The translations under genes were made by a program, and so were the position numbers. Shown here in pieces: positions 1 to 11,500 of a stretch of 33,697 nt of DNA. This DNA comes from Branchiostoma floridae (lineage: Eukaryota > Chordata > Leptocardii > Amphioxiformes > Branchiostomatidae): positions 32,986,560 through 33,020,256 of the forward strand of contig NC_049981.1 in the NCBI RefSeq assembly GCF_000003815.2, read 5' to 3'. A model generated the notes under the pieces. The model made no database searches. It was not told the origin of the DNA and saw nothing but the letters and a program-made list of their open reading frames with translations. Every line of letters starts with the position of its first letter. Within the stretch, counting starts at the first letter, position 1.

Positions 1-84
1 CAGTAGGCCTTCGTACATTCTATATCGACATTCAAAACCATAAAATGAAGGTAGCAAAAACCCACCGAACTGTTTCCCACTTAC

Positions 85-393
85 GATTGCAGACGACTCC
101 AGCATCTTCTCCATGTGCACAGTCATGGTGACCCCATCCCCTGTGGCTGCAGTTGTGCACACTTGACTCACTCCCGCTGCAGTCGACTTCCTCCAGCCAG
201 ATCGGCCCGGTTCCCTGTCCAAAAGAGGCTTCAGATGTGGCCTGCACAGCCCCAGGGAACCCCAGCTGACGGCACGCCACCTCGGCGTCATCCAGGCTCC
301 AACCGTCGTCACAGACCGTCCCCCATTGTCCGTTATAGAAGACTTCTACTCTGCCATCGTGGTCCTCAGATCCACCGACCAGCCGGATACTCT
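85..393 (-). CDS. SRCR-domain exon of a neighbouring, incompletely contained gene
   Basis: This single exon encodes one complete scavenger receptor cysteine-rich domain of about 103 residues. It starts at an RLVGGSEDHDGRVEVF motif, continues through WGTVCDDGW, ACRQLGF, GPIWLEEVDCSG and NCSHRGWG, and ends at DAGVVC. Six cysteines are present. The acceptor (TTTAG) and donor (GTAAGT) both fall in phase 1, so the exon is symmetric and can be shuffled or skipped without a frame change. It lies about 4.9 kb beyond the stop codon of the fibrinogen-ended gene A on the same strand, so I infer that it belongs to a different gene whose remaining exons are outside the window or unrecognised. SRCR proteins are secreted or surface scavenger/pattern receptors; the ligand cannot be read from sequence. 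Confidence 0.9.
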
Positions 394-515
394 CTAAAGA
401 CACGAAAAGAATCAGGATTCGGGCACCTAGTCATTATTTCCGCAAACAATGTTATGTTTTCAGTGATGTGGATCTTACATTAGTTTACATTGACATGATT
501 TTACATTGACATGAT

Positions 516-1015
516 AAGAAGGTACCAAAGGACATCCTGCTCAGACTGTACAAAACCATCACCAGACCTGGTCTGGAGTATGCTGACATCGTCTGGGCTG
601 GACTCACCAAGCGCGACGAAACGAAACTGGAATCAGTTCAATACCAAACTGCCAGACTGATCAGCGGACAACATGGACTCCCGTACCCGTCATACAAATC
701 CCTGTACACCCAGCTATCCCTTCCATCGCTGCAGTTTCGACGACAATTCCACACCGCTGTCACCCTGAACAAGCTCCTCAACGGTCACTGCCCTCCACAC
801 CTCCAAACCCTGATACCCAGAATCCGTGCATCTGCTACTGAGTCACGTTACTCCCTCAGGCACAGCGACCACCTGACATTTTACATCTGAACTCATTAAG
901 TCCACCAGAGGCCAGAAAATATTCATCTACAGAGCAACAGCACTCTGGAACACTCTCCCTACTGCTACTCGCACTAGCGACTCTTACCAATGGTCAATAA
1001 GTCATACACGTGTAT
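516..1015 (+). mobile_element. 3' fragment of a non-LTR (LINE) retrotransposon
   Basis: A reading frame without a start codon, from about 516 to 888, encodes the end of a LINE reverse transcriptase. It has the characteristic LYKTITRPGLEYADIVWAG block followed by VQYQTARLISG and HTAVTLNKLLNG. After the stop at 886-888 the conserved tail resumes in another frame (about 887-1010, with IYRATALWNTLP), so the copy is frameshifted and dead. The 5' part is missing. The motif layout fits Jockey/CR1-type LINEs; the exact clade was not determined. Confidence 0.75.
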
Positions 1016-1100
1016 ACAGACCCTGACCCCTCATTGCAAATATTGTTGTCGATGATATGATGTTATATACTCCATCTATAGATGATATGTAAGTTATCCT

Positions 1101-1200
1101 NNNNNNNNNNNNNNNNNNNNNNNNNNNNNNNNNNNNNNNNNNNNNNNNNNNNNNNNNNNNNNNNNNNNNNNNNNNNNNNNNNNNNNNNNNNNNNNNNNNN
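1101..1200. other. Assembly gap (100 N)
   Basis: Exactly 100 undetermined bases, the usual placeholder for a scaffold gap of unknown length. Exons could be hidden here. Confidence 0.99.
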
Positions 1201-1512
1201 TCAGTGTCACTGATCTAACCGTATCTAGTACGTATCTACCCTCTGGATACGTAGTATATAGCCCAGTGTACTTTAATACCATAATGTTGGCAGTCACATT
1301 TGTCCCAGCTTTTGTCTGGACCCTGATATGCAATGGGTTGACCCGTAATCATTGACGTGTCACACTGCACAGTGCGCTCGATCGTATACAGTATACGGTC
1401 CAACTATGTAACTTCGCATTATTGCACACGCACGAAATTCGCTGACAAATTGGGTGTGCAATTACTTCTACTGACTGTAATTTGTATGTTACTTACATTC
1501 AGGCACTGTGAG

Positions 1513-1570
1513 TTTTTTGGAAACCTGCCATTTATTCCAAAGGAGCAACAGAGTTCAACGCCACCAATAT
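1513..1570 (+). repeat. Dispersed repeat, copy 1
   Basis: A segment of about 58 bp containing AAACCTGCCATTTATTCC and ending in AACGCCACCAAT is repeated, diverged, at 3017-3075 in the same orientation. No coding potential is shared. It is probably part of an unrecognised transposable element. Confidence 0.6.
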
Positions 1571-3016
1571 CTATGCTGTTATATATATGTATAATGTTCT
1601 GCATAAATTTGTGGGTAACGCAAATACATGATTGCAAACCACACATTGATATGTACCTCTTGGCTAAATCTTGCACCCTATCTATACATGACACAAATTA
1701 AACTAAATGGAATATAGCATAGAATACATTAGTCGTGCTGTTCTAGCTATATGCTTGTTAAACAAATTTCAGTAAAGTAGTCTGATAATGAGATGCTACA
1801 TAGAACTCGAGGAGCACTACAGTTTTTATCAAACTACCAATTCGACAAGTCCAAGACTCAGACCTCTTGTGGAATTTAAGTGGTCAGAAAGGTTGAACAA
1901 ATTGGTAACCACACAGAGTATGGTATACAAAATAATTGTCTTAATCTTGGTTCTTTCACATTTCTTCTTGGCATTCTAATTGTCATTAATATTCATTTTT
2001 CGACATTTATTTGCAATGTACGGCATATATTTTCTCCTTTTATAGCTCATTTTTAAGTTTTACAGTACGGTTGAAAACTTTTTTCTTTGGAAACGGTCGG
2101 AAATTGATGCGCGCGCGGATGTCATTCATTTAATCAAATCAACATGGCCTAAATCAAAACTTAATGACATTTTCATAACGCTAGTCTGTTAATTTCACCA
2201 TGGTCTATATTGACTAAAGTAGGTAAATATACAATGAGTAAATCTGTTAATAGAAAGAGCGCTCACATGCAGGTATCTATGCTTTAACTATCTAACTACA
2301 GTACATACAACTACATTGGTTAAGAGCAACCACATCTATCTGATCGTTACTCGGTTAATTGGAAGTTCGTACTAGATATAATCGCCGCCTTTATACGTGT
2401 CTTATAAATAGCGACAATACCTCATTATGATCGCATATTGATTAATTCTGACCGATCTAAATCAGCGATAGACACAAGAAAATAAGGGATATGCAGGCAT
2501 TGGCCAATCAAAAGGAGCGAAACACATGCCAGAGCAGAGGGAATAAGTACAGACTGCAAGGGAGAATGGCTCCTAACATTGATAATCAGTTTTGTTGTTC
2601 TATAAAGTCAAAGACTGCATCTGGGAGTCTACTCATAGTTACAGCCGGCGGAAAGTGAGATGGAGTGTTGTCTTTATAAACAAAATTTAATGGAGCATTA
2701 TATTTCTGAGAATGCAGTCTTGGAGCTATTCTCGTGTATTATGACTGAGTATACACTTAAGACAATAGCCCCAAGACTGCATTTCCGATCTGTAAACACA
2801 ACAGCTAACCCATCAGGGTCGATTCGTGGTGAGAGATCCAACTACTGCAATCCAACTACCTCACGTTTTGCGACATTTCTTTTGTTTTATTTATGAAGGT
2901 CGAAATGGAAATTTTAAAAGAAAAAAAAAGAAGGCAGCTTGGAGTCACTTGAAATCCAATGTGATACAGCAGGTGGTAGTCTACAAAGATACCACTCAGA
3001 CTGGACATTTGGGATA

Positions 3017-3075
3017 TTTTTAGAAACCTGCACTTTATTCCAAAGAAGCAATAGAATCCAACGCCACCAATTATT
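3017..3075 (+). repeat. Dispersed repeat, copy 2
   Basis: Diverged second copy of the 1513-1570 repeat, same orientation (AAACCTGCACTTTATTCC followed by AACGCCACCAAT). Differences are mostly substitutions, which suggests an old interspersed element. Confidence 0.6.
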
Positions 3076-4037
3076 GTACGATAATTGTAGATGTATGAAC
3101 CATGTACCGACTAACACCAAATGTATACAAATATGAAGATTAAAACATATACCATTCGTTATTGTATATTGGGCCCTAACATACGAACAGAACATAATAA
3201 ACAAAATTTAATGCAAATTCCAGTTGGTGAAAAAAGACAGAAAAATGTCTAAAAATGAAGATCTAGTCATGTACCGTATAGTTAAGTACAAATGATATAG
3301 CAGTATACACCAAAAGGCACCATTTAAAATTGAATAGTGGAGTTCAGACAATCTCCCAATATATTTGGACAGTAAAACTATACTAAGAATAACAATTTCA
3401 AACAGAGATATCCTATTAGAAATTTTTTTTTTCAAACAGAGATATATCCTATAATAGAATAATTCTCACCTTCACGTAAAGACACATTATACATTAGAAG
3501 AAGATAAGAAAGTAACATGAAACTATGCACTTTTTAATCTAATGGTAAAACGTATTCGACGAATTTAACTTATAAAGATAGTATCCCTTTTCTGAAAAAA
3601 AAAATACATAAAGTTTTCTAATCCGTCAACTACAGTATGGAAATCGCCACCAAACTATTTGAGTACTTGACCGTTAAATTGCAAATCTTCCATGCTTTCA
3701 CCATAGGCAAAGAATTCGCCGGCCTTGTCATTTCAAACCATGCAGAAAAAGATGTGTTGAGAGACGAAATTACATGCTTGTGCTCCTGATAAGATTCCGC
3801 TTCTATAATGTGCGACATATGTAATTAACTAACCTCACAATCTTCTGTCTAACTAGAATTAAAAGTAAAACAAAGTGTACTGACAGGTATATGTGCTGAG
3901 CAGTTTTTCGTAACGCAATGATCGTTTCACGATGACAAGCGTCAGTAGTGTTAGAAATGAAACCTGGTTACAGGAATTATCTTTGTCAGGTTTAACTACA
4001 ACACGTACGAAGCAGTCCGCTACATGATCATGGCAGC

Positions 4038-5007
4038 TTAACCCTCAAACCACCGTATGGGGTTAAAACTGACCCCAGGCGTATATCAACGTGTGCCATT
4101 ATGTCATTTCTGGTCGAAAACAAATTTCCTTTCAGGAGTTTGTTTGTATATCTGTCCTATAACTTCTTATACGTTTTTGCCGAGATTGACTTATTGTTGA
4201 TTAAGTTCTCCTCGAAAGTTTATGCATGGTCCAGTGGGGTCAAAACTGACCCCAGCATTTTTTAAACAAACTTTTGCGACCCACACCTAAACTACTTATT
4301 GTAGGATCACGAAATTTTTAGAAAATGATGTACATGTAAACAAAAATTATTATAGCAACTTTTGTGCCATTATCATGTCATATGACGACATTATGACGTC
4401 ATCTAGGTAATATCGGCCGCCATCTTTGATTTTGTCTGATGACGTCATCAAATTAGCATAAATTACGAATATTGAGTCCAAATTTATGTTGAATTTAATA
4501 AGATGTGATAAACAATTGTTATTTGCCAAGAAAACCTTAAAACTTAAATGTTTAGTACAAAATTTGAAAATTTCGTGATAAATATGTCTGTCAGAATTCC
4601 GTTGCCATGGCAACATAAAAAATGATGAACATACTTTGTTCACTGAAAATGTTTGCTATCAACATTTTCTAAAAAAAATCCTAAGTTTGGTGCCCCTAGC
4701 ATAAGACATCAAGGCGCTATATGGCATTGAAGCTGGTACAGGCATCAAAAACCTCCTTCCCGGTCTGAATAGCGTTGGTGCAAAATGTGGTCCTCATGAT
4801 CCTTTGCATAAATTATGATAATGAGCTAGAAGTATTCTCACCTAATCATGTCAGACTGTCCCAAATAGATTAATGAAACTATTACATATATACAAATCAC
4901 AAAAAGATTCACACAAAAAACTGTATTTGTACAAAACGTTTTGGGGTCAGTTTTGACCCCATACGGTAATCTACGTCACAAAAAAGCTACGGTGGTTTGA
5001 GGGTTAA
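4038..5007. mobile_element. TTAA-flanked piggyBac-type MITE (970 bp), copy 1
   Basis: The element has perfect inverted ends (TTAACCCTCAAACCACCGTA at the left, its reverse complement at 4988-5007), with TTAA as apparent target duplication and CCC termini. TTAA plus CCC ends is the signature of piggyBac-class transposons. There is no transposase ORF, so it is non-autonomous. Three near-palindromes of the form GGGGTCAGTTTTGACCCC lie near the ends (4059-4076, 4236-4253, 4943-4960) and could be transposase-binding sites. Its core (GATGACGTCATCAAATTAGC, then GTTGCCATGGCAAC) is shared with the MITE at 20525-21489. It sits about 250 bp beyond the gene A stop codon, in its 3' flank. Confidence 0.85.
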
Positions 5008-5260
5008 TGTTGACCCTATGCAGATAGCAACACCCACAGTAACTTGAAATAGCCAAACCATGCAATTTGTCCATTACGTCACAACAATAATCATAGTTAA
5101 CCGAAATATTAATTCGTTGAATCACTTTTGCGACCGATAAACATCAAAATATTGTAATCTAGTTTTCTTGAAGTTACTGTTCCTCAAGAAAGCTGACATG
5201 TAAATGTTGTTAGAAATGGGTGTAGCAAGATTCAGCAGAAAATGCTCTAAGCTGCTCTGG

Positions 5261-5594
5261 TTAGGGCCTGATTTTCATAGTCACAGACTTCAGGGAGTAA
5301 CTCCAGCCTCTCCAGTGGACCCACAGGACACCTTGCACGGATGGACAGGAGCTCCCGCAGTTGCCCAGGTAACGGCCGTTGAGGTAGGAGTAGCTGCAGG
5401 ACTCAAACCACCAGCCGCCCTGTCCCCACAGCTGGCCACGATGGCCACAATGGCCACGATTATAGGCATCATTGTCTCTGTCCACAGTGGAGAACCTCTG
5501 CCCGTTGTTGGAGTCCCAGCCAGTCATGGAGTCTCCCGCGTTACCAGAATAACCAGAAAGGTGCAGGCGGTACCCGTCCGCCTCACCGGACACC
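5261..5594 (-). CDS. Gene A exon 17: C-terminal half of fibrinogen-related domain, with stop
   Basis: This final exon starts in phase 2 (AG|G completes an Arg codon) and ends at TAA (5263-5261) after the typical FReD ending SVTMKIRP. It contains [13 protein letters not shown], then [11 protein letters not shown], where D-R-D-N-D matches the calcium-site segment of ficolins and tachylectins, and then GGWWFESC with SYLNGRY and YSLKSV. The closing cysteine pair is present. In ficolin-type lectins this half carries the calcium and acetyl-group sites, so the fold and calcium site are likely functional. Specificity is unknown. Confidence 0.93.
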
Positions 5595-8500
5595 CTGGGT
5601 GGGAAAATTACGGCATATCATCGTTAGAATTCATCTGTGAAGATTACTCATGCAGGCATGGAAGAAAAATGATTTATTCCAATCTATACACCTGCATAAT
5701 GCAATGAGAGTATCAAACGATTCAGAAGTCATCTGCCTTCTTTTATCAGTTAAACGAAGATAAATGATTACATATGACTTAACAGAACAAGTGTGAAACT
5801 TGCGAAATACTTCTTTGTATTCTAAATAAACAAATACAATATGGACGCTAACTCTATTACCCCTTATTAGATAAGCAAAGATTGCAGTGCTATATTTTGT
5901 ATGTTGTATGTAGTAACGCGCTGAAGAGGACAGCCTAGTTACGGACCTGAACAGGGGACAGGGACGAGTGGCGTATTAGGCAATCCAACATTCACGAGAT
6001 GTCATTTTATGATGTCCTTGACGACGGCAGACTTGGCTGACTCTACAAACTTGCAACGTAAAATGTTTTTTTATGTTCTGTAGAACCACGGAATAACGGA
6101 TTTGATGCATTGATACATTTTAGGGGTAAGTGGAGAGTACCGCACACTGCTATAATGGTGGCGGATTTTTAGAATATGCTTTTGCATATTAAATTTTTTT
6201 TTTTAAATTAGTTTTCACAACAATCTGAGTCATAATTACAATAGCTCTTAGATATGATTGTAGACTGAAGCCATGTGAATATTTATAATGCCTAACAACA
6301 TGATCTCGCAATAGTGTCCTCCGACATGGTGTCGTCTAAATAGCGCGCTCCTTGGTCTGTTGGAAAGTTGGAAAGAATGGTCGACAACTTGAAGGGTCGT
6401 GAGAAGTTTGCATATATTTCAAGACGTTTTCACTGCACAACAAAGTAATGTTCATACGTTACGTTGTGAATATTGCTGTGCAGTATGAAAAGATATATTC
6501 AATTCATAATGTAGAAAAATGATAAAAACGGTGACTTTGATTTTTGTAATACATTCCTGTAACACGTTTTCAATCATTTTTCATTGCATGATTCCTCATT
6601 AATTTTGAGAATGATGACACATAATTTGCATATTCTCACCTGAAGGTGCTGTACTCTGCGAACCTCGTGTCGGCATTCCAGTCCTCGAGTTCAACTCTTA
6701 ATTTGTAGTTTTTCCGTTTGGTCAGGAGGTGTATGTTCTCGTTCCCTAGCCAGTACTCCCCGCTCGGGTTCCCAAAGCCCAGTTTGTACTCCTCCCAGGT
6801 CCGGTTGAAGGGAACCGACCCGTCCTGCCGCCGCTGGATCACAGTCCACCCGCCTCCTGTACATACCAACAAGGGGAAATGTAATGTTCCGTCGTACACA
6901 GATATATTGTTAAAATACTGCAAACTCGGTGGTGTCTGAAACTTTGATATTTAGATATGTATGTATGTGCAGAAGCGGAGCAGGATCGTCCGACAGGACG
7001 AAAGGGGACAAGAAGGAATATATACCAACATTTCTTTCCAGCATTACCTTGGTTCTCCATATCACAGTACGCCTCCACACTGGTGGATGACAAGTCCAGG
7101 GTGTAGACTCCACTGTTAGTCTGTCCTGCCGCATGGTATGCTGCACAATCTACCGGGTTTGGAAGACAAATACAAATACGATTGGTAAATACAAATACGG
7201 TAATCAATTTTATCTCAGCTTTCACTTTAAGAAGCCTGCGTACTTTTAATTATTCCCTACATCAATAATGCCAGCACGAGTTAAACATTCGCACAAATAA
7301 AATCTTTGTTGACTCTGAGGCACACTTTCAATCATATACGGTGTACGGCCTTCTCAGTTGTTGGATACATAATTCGATAGTCTGATGTGACCCTTTCGGA
7401 TTGTGGAAACAGCAATCCACACGATTTTCCCAATTATGTCACGGTGTTATGCCGCTCTCAGGCCTCTCGGCTAAATTGTTTCCTGCTCAGGAGGACAAAA
7501 GGCCAAGACGATCCCTGAATATCGCGCGTTGATGGAGAATATTCCGGACGAAGTTATTTAGACCTCGCAGAGTCGTCTTCTAATCGATTTTCGTGCAAGT
7601 GATAAGAAAACACACGGATTCGATATGACAATGGCCAAGCATATGAACTGCACATCTTACACCCAGAACCATGCAATGGACGCGTGTCAAGCGGTTTTGA
7701 GGGGACTTACCATCATCGCCTGGCAATGTAGGTTCCTCTTGGAATGTCCAGGGGAGCGGAGCTGAAACAGTACACAATGTTGTGATAATTTCCCTTGAGA
7801 TTGCGATATGCAAGTGATGTGCAGATACCACTTTTTTTAATTAAAACACGCAAATCAATGATTATAATATTAGCGGCACTGCTGTATGTTTAGACAGAAT
7901 ATGCACAACAATTTATTCAAGCAAGTTTTTCCTTAGTGCGAATATAAAAACCACATTGACTTCTATATGACAATACCACAAACCTTAGTCATACGGTGTC
8001 TTTGTTGCTAAACAACAAGCAAAAGCTGTCGAACTGGTGATATTTGGATATATGTCTCTAAATAGTAGTGTAAGTAACAATTTAGTCTGAGGTATGAACT
8101 TACTAGTTTCTACTGTTGTCTGGACTGTTGTCTGGACTGTTGTCTGGACTACTTCTGATTCTAGATCTATAAAGAAAATGTAAGTTAGTTTGGGGTTTTC
8201 CATGTGTGCCGTGATAACATTTATGATATTTGATTGTGTTACAGAAATGTCGGTTGAATTAAAAATCAGGTTGCATGTAATAAACCCTGGCTCTATTGTT
8301 AGGTTATATATTTTTTTATCTCTCTGAACTCAAAACAGTTCCTCTTCTACATGTTATGAGGTGTAAGTAGATGTTATAACAGAGTCACTTGAATGAGCCA
8401 CTAACCTGGTTTGTGAACCTTACATAAAACTATTGGTATATGCACTAATGACTGAACGAAGTTTTACTACTCTGTGTCAGTTCATTAAATATGAGTCAAG

Positions 8501-11500
8501 GGCATTAACAACCCATTAACGTTACAGGAAACCGACGCTATTTGTCTGGACTAATTGTCATGTTTAACTACACCTTATCACTTGTGAAAAAAACACATCA
8601 AGTGGTAAAGAGAAAGTCACAAGACTAGAACAGTAATAACGTATAAAACATGACAACTTACGGGTACAGACAACCCCAGCATCGTTATCATGTCCGCACC
8701 AATCGGATCTCCGGAGGCTGCAGCCCTGCAGATTTGACAGACTTCTACTGCAGCCATAAAACTACCAAATCGGCCCTGTCCCTTCGCCAAACAAGCCACG
8801 TGTTTTCTGTTGAGCTCCATGGAACCCCAGCTGACGGCACACTACATTTGCTTCGCGTTGATACCAATACCAATTCCTGCCACAGATCGTCCCCCACTGC
8901 CCATCATTGTAATACTCCACCCTTCCCTCGTGTTCACCGGATCCTCCAACCAGTCGAACATGTTCTGAATATTTAAGGAGAATATGAACACGAAAATGTT
9001 TAGAGAACGTCTGACGACAAGATGTTTCCATGTCGTTAATTTGTCTACAGAATGTTTGTAAACACAGAAACCAAATCGTAATGAATAGTGTAGCGTTTGA
9101 CAATATGAAGCTGTTGAAATAACAATATCATGACATGCACAAGGAAATATAGGTATCCTTTAAAGCTTCACTACATTGCACCAATAAGAGTTGCTCAAGC
9201 AAATGGCTATGACCATTTTCGAAATCATATCAAGTTACGTGGTAACTTTTATATGCATATCTTATCACGTGTATGTCTAACCTTCGTCGACATTCACTGT
9301 GTCATTCATGCCGGAAAAGGTTAATTATGCGTTTTAATTAGTGACGATGTAATCAGACTCACTACTACAGACGACTCCAGCGTCTTCCTCATGCCCACAG
9401 TTATGCCTGCCCCATCCGCCATGGCTGCAGTTTTGCAGATTTTGCTCATTCCCGTCACAGTCGACATCATCCAGCCAGATCGGCCCCGTGCCCTCCCCGA
9501 ATGAGGCGCCAGTGGGCGCCCCTACAGCACCAGGGAACCCCAGATGACGACACACCACCTCAGCATCGCTGAGACCGAATCCATCGTCACAAATCGAGCC
9601 CCACTTTCCGTTGTGGTAAATTTCCACCCTCCCCTCGTGTTCTCCGAAACCACCAACCAGCCGGAGACCTGCGGAAGTACAGAATATGCTGTGATGAATA
9701 TCCTGAGGTGATGGCACGGTGCGTTGCCCAGGTCGGATCTTCGGAAGCCATTATTTTGTACTTATCGCTGTACCTATTCTAAACAGATGAACCGTTCCCA
9801 TAGAACGCCATTTCATATTGGAACACTTCTGTCGTGTTTTCACGTATTGCTTTCATGTTTAGCCTAATTGAATCTGAAAAAAAGGACAGAGAACCTGTTA
9901 CTACTTATAGTGGTGCACAAAATAACTTACTGGTGCAGACCACTCCAGCATCGTAACCATTTCTGCTACACCCACTTGGGTTGTTGCCCCATCCCCTGTG
10001 GCTGCAGTCTTGTAGCCTTGACTCAGTCCCGCTGCAGGTCACATAACTCAGCCAGATCCGTCCGGTCCCCTGCCCGAAGGTGCCCGTGGTGGCTTTCCGA
10101 GCAGCACCAAACCCCAGCTGACGGCACGTCACTTCGGCATCGGGTTGATCCCACTTGGAATGACCCCATCCATAGCCACAAACTCTCCCCCATTCTTCAT
10201 CATGGTAAACCTCCATCCTTCCCTCGTGGTCATGAGATCCGCCAACCAGCCGGACACGGGCTGAAAATGAACCACATATTTGGGTATGAATGTAAACAGT
10301 CTGCAGCGGACTATACGTCTTCCATAGTCTTTGGTTTCTATACAAGACTACTACATTGTACAAACATTTTGATAAATCTTGAATACAGCTTTATGTTATG
10401 CTATTCAGAAGNNNNNNNNNNNNNNNNNNNNNNNNNNNNNNNNNNNNNNNNNNNNNNNNNNNNNNNNNNNNNNNNNNNNNNNNNNNNNNNNNNNNNNNNN
10501 NNNNNNNNNNNAACAATGATTGAATAACATTATACCAATCAGGTAGAGAAGATCAACAACTGATAATCTATGCTAATGAGGACTTTATCTTCATTATCAG
10601 TGAGAAACCGTGTATAATGCAAGAGTCGAAATGTTATTATCATTTTTCGAAGGTATGAGGTCTTGGAACTCTAGTTTATAAAGTGCATCTGAGCTTACTA
10701 TTACAAACGACTCCGGCATCTTCCTCATGTCCACAGTTATGGCTGCCCCATCCACCGTGGCTGCAGTTTTGCACTCTTGATTCATTCCCGCTGCACTCAA
10801 CATCATCCAGCCAGATCTGTCCAGTTCCCTGTCCGAAAGAGGCTTCAGTTGTGGCCTGCACAGCACCAGGAAACCCCAGCTGACGGCACACCACCTCGGC
10901 GTTCTCCTGTCCCCATGCATCGTCACAGACCGTCCCCCATTCTCCTTCCTGGAAAACCTCCACCCGTCCCTCGTGGTCACCAGATCCACCAATCAGTCGG
11001 AGATCTATATCTGGCAATGTTGGCCAAACAACGACAATTCAGTCTCATTTACGTTGAAGGAAAATGAAGCTGTGAAGTTTTACCAGCGCAATATTAGGGA
11101 AGGAAACGGTGACAACCACATGAAAGCTTAGAAGAGGGCCCCAAAGCCCTTTTCCGTAGAGCGTAATCGGCGGTTTTAATTCTACGTACTACGTAGCGGG
11201 ACCGCTCGAATTCAACGTAGAGCGTAATCGGTGCATTTTGCGTCGAGCGATATTGGCCCCTTTAATTTAACGTATTACGTAGACGCTAACCGGATTTTAC
11301 CGTAAAACGTAATTCATATGAATTTTTCGTAAAGCGTAATCAAACTTATTACTTATCCAATATTGTTCAAACTCCCAAACGGGCATGGCAGTGTCTGGTT
11401 GTGGCCTGTCTTTTATGCTCCACCCCCTTCTCCACAATGGAACAACCCACAACGCCCACAGACTTGTTCCCGTAACGTTACGCAAGAATGTCAGGAGATT

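Larger units (their letters stand above)
1201..4037. other. AT-rich stretch without recognised genes
   Basis: I see no exon with convincing splice sites or domain similarity on either strand. The open frames here are short, lack codon bias and overlap each other antisense. The stretch contains a dispersed repeat pair (near 1513 and 3016) and a small direct duplication of a CAAACAGAGATAT motif around 3401-3452. It probably represents intergenic or intronic DNA of the neighbouring SRCR gene. Confidence 0.6.

Noticed and set aside
2660-2896. Small plus-strand frame MECCLYKQ
   Set aside because: AT-rich, short, no splice signals of quality and no similarity; treated as noncoding.
5204-5707. Plus-strand open frame of 167 residues
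   Set aside because: Antisense shadow of the FReD terminal exon; no similarity or codon support of its own.
9868-10527. Plus-strand frame of 219 residues that runs into the N gap
   Set aside because: Antisense to SRCR2; its length is inflated by the run of N.
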